DNA of 6,243 nucleotides from JBBDWZ01 sp050732575 (GTDB taxonomy: Bacteria; Gemmatimonadota; Gemmatimonadetes; Longimicrobiales; RSA9): positions 1-6,243 of the forward strand of contig JBOHRF010000306.1 in assembly GCA_050732575.1 (NCBI GenBank). Direction: 5' to 3'. A program made the position numbers and the translations under genes. Shown here one piece after another: positions 5,554 to 6,243 of this stretch (its first letter is position 1; each line of letters begins with the position of its first letter). The notes under the pieces are model-generated. The model did not search any database and was not told where the DNA came from. It saw only the letters and a program-made list of their open reading frames with translations.

Positions 5554-6243
5554 GTCTTTCAGGACATCGCGCTGTACGAGCGGCGCGCGTCAGAAGATCC
5601 GCTGAGTGCTGCGGATCGGGCGGTTCTGGCCAGACTGTATTTGCAATGGGGCCGCGAGACGGGTGAGTACTCGCACTTTCAGCGTGCGGAAAAGGCGGCG
5701 CGTGCCTCGCTCGGGTTGCGGCGCGATCGGAATCAAGGTTCCATGTTGAGCCTGGCTTCGAGCCTGCTGGCGCAACATCGATTCCTGGAGGCACGCAGGG
5801 CCGCGGAAGAGCTGGTGGCGGCCGAGCCTGAGCAGATCGGTGCCCGGGCGCTGCTTGCGGAGATCGTGCTGGAGCTGGGCGATTACACGGCTGCGGATTT
5901 AGAGTTTGCGCTGCTCGAGCCGTTCCAGGAGAACCTGGCCGTTGCGCCCCGACTGGCCCGTTGGCATGAGCTACATGGCCGTAACGAAAAAGCGGGGGCC
6001 ATCCTGTTGCGCAGTGCCGAAGCGGCTGGCCGGCGGACTGACCTGCCGTCCGAACAGAGCGCGTGGTTTTTCCTGCGCCTGGCCGATCACGCACTACGGA
6101 ACGGGCGACTTGGCCAGGTCGAACGTGCTATTGAGGCTGGCCTTGCCCTGAACCCTGATGACGCGCGGCTGCGGTCAATACGCGCGCGGCTGGCAGGGGC
6201 GCGCGGACAATGGCGTGAAGTGTTGATGGAGGTGGCCGAACTG
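5446..6243 (+). CDS. Membrane-anchored tetratricopeptide-repeat protein, 3' end beyond the window
   Basis: The reading frame stays open for 266 codons to the window edge, so the protein is incomplete here. A short basic start (MRNR) precedes a hydrophobic span at about residues 5-20, an uncleaved anchor or signal peptide. A Pro-Ser linker (P30-P36) follows, then helical repeats with TPR character: about 57-92 (AVLARLYLQWGRETG, AEKAARASLGL), 98-128 (SLASSLLAQHRFLEARRAAE), 131-163 (ALLAEIVLELGDYTAADLEF) and a later pair around residues 200-266 (LRLADHALRNGRLGQVERAI, then GLALNPDDARLRSIRARLAG). TPR domains bind proteins, so a scaffold or partner role for the DUF4331 pair at the membrane is plausible but inferred. 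AAGGAGA (5432-5438) gives a ribosome binding site 8 bases before the ATG. The preceding gene ends 53 bases upstream, in probable operon arrangement. Confidence 0.85.
   Translation, partial: MRNRLGILVAVTGLVTLVVLRSVDRAEPAPSPSPSPVFQDIALYERRASEDPLSAADRAVLARLYLQWGRETGEYSHFQRAEKAARASLGLRRDRNQGSMLSLASSLLAQHRFLEARRAAEELVAAEPEQIGARALLAEIVLELGDYTAADLEFALLEPFQENLAVAPRLARWHELHGRNEKAGAILLRSAEAAGRRTDLPSEQSAWFFLRLADHALRNGRLGQVERAIEAGLALNPDDARLRSIRARLAGARGQWREVLMEVAEL

Noticed and set aside
5489..6094. Open frame of 201 codons on the - strand opposite the TPR gene
   Set aside because: Low-complexity Pro/Ala/Arg-rich product without motifs. The + strand frame has a ribosome binding site, a membrane span and TPR repeats.

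Overview
The window is high-GC DNA from a diderm bacterium. It encodes an outer-membrane TonB-dependent receptor with a carboxypeptidase-like N-terminal domain, an ECF sigma factor with an RskA-type zinc-binding anti-sigma factor, and a lipoprotein. That mix, with strong GGAGG-type ribosome binding sites, fits Gemmatimonadota or a similar high-GC diderm phylum. This is a guess from style; there is no marker gene here to fix the taxonomy.

Layout: all five complete genes and one partial gene lie on the + strand. A short leader (1-83) carries a putative ECF promoter. It is followed by a TonB-dependent receptor (84-2333), an ECF sigma factor (2342-3016, start uncertain) and its anti-sigma factor (3009-3797, overlapping by 8 bp). 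A 278-bp gap (3798-4075) holds a large GGGAGCG inverted repeat, a second copy of the putative ECF promoter and an inverted repeat that covers a ribosome binding site. Then come two DUF4331-family proteins, which look like the N- and C-terminal halves of the usual single-chain protein (4076-4804, exported or anchored; 4844-5392, lipoprotein). Last is a membrane-anchored TPR protein (5446 to the window edge, incomplete). A hexamer array and a perfect 21-bp inverted repeat surround the start of the TPR gene.

How the parts may work together: the same bipartite element, CAATCC-N17-CGTAC, lies upstream of both the receptor gene and the DUF4331 operon. Its -35 half resembles the CCATCC that I recall for the mycobacterial SigK/RskA system, and a SigK/RskA-like pair sits between the two sites. 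The simplest reading is a compact local regulon. The membrane anti-sigma factor would release the sigma factor on an envelope signal, and the sigma factor would transcribe an outer-membrane receptor together with a two-part exported DUF4331 system and a TPR partner. The substrate of the receptor and the function of DUF4331 cannot be determined from this sequence.
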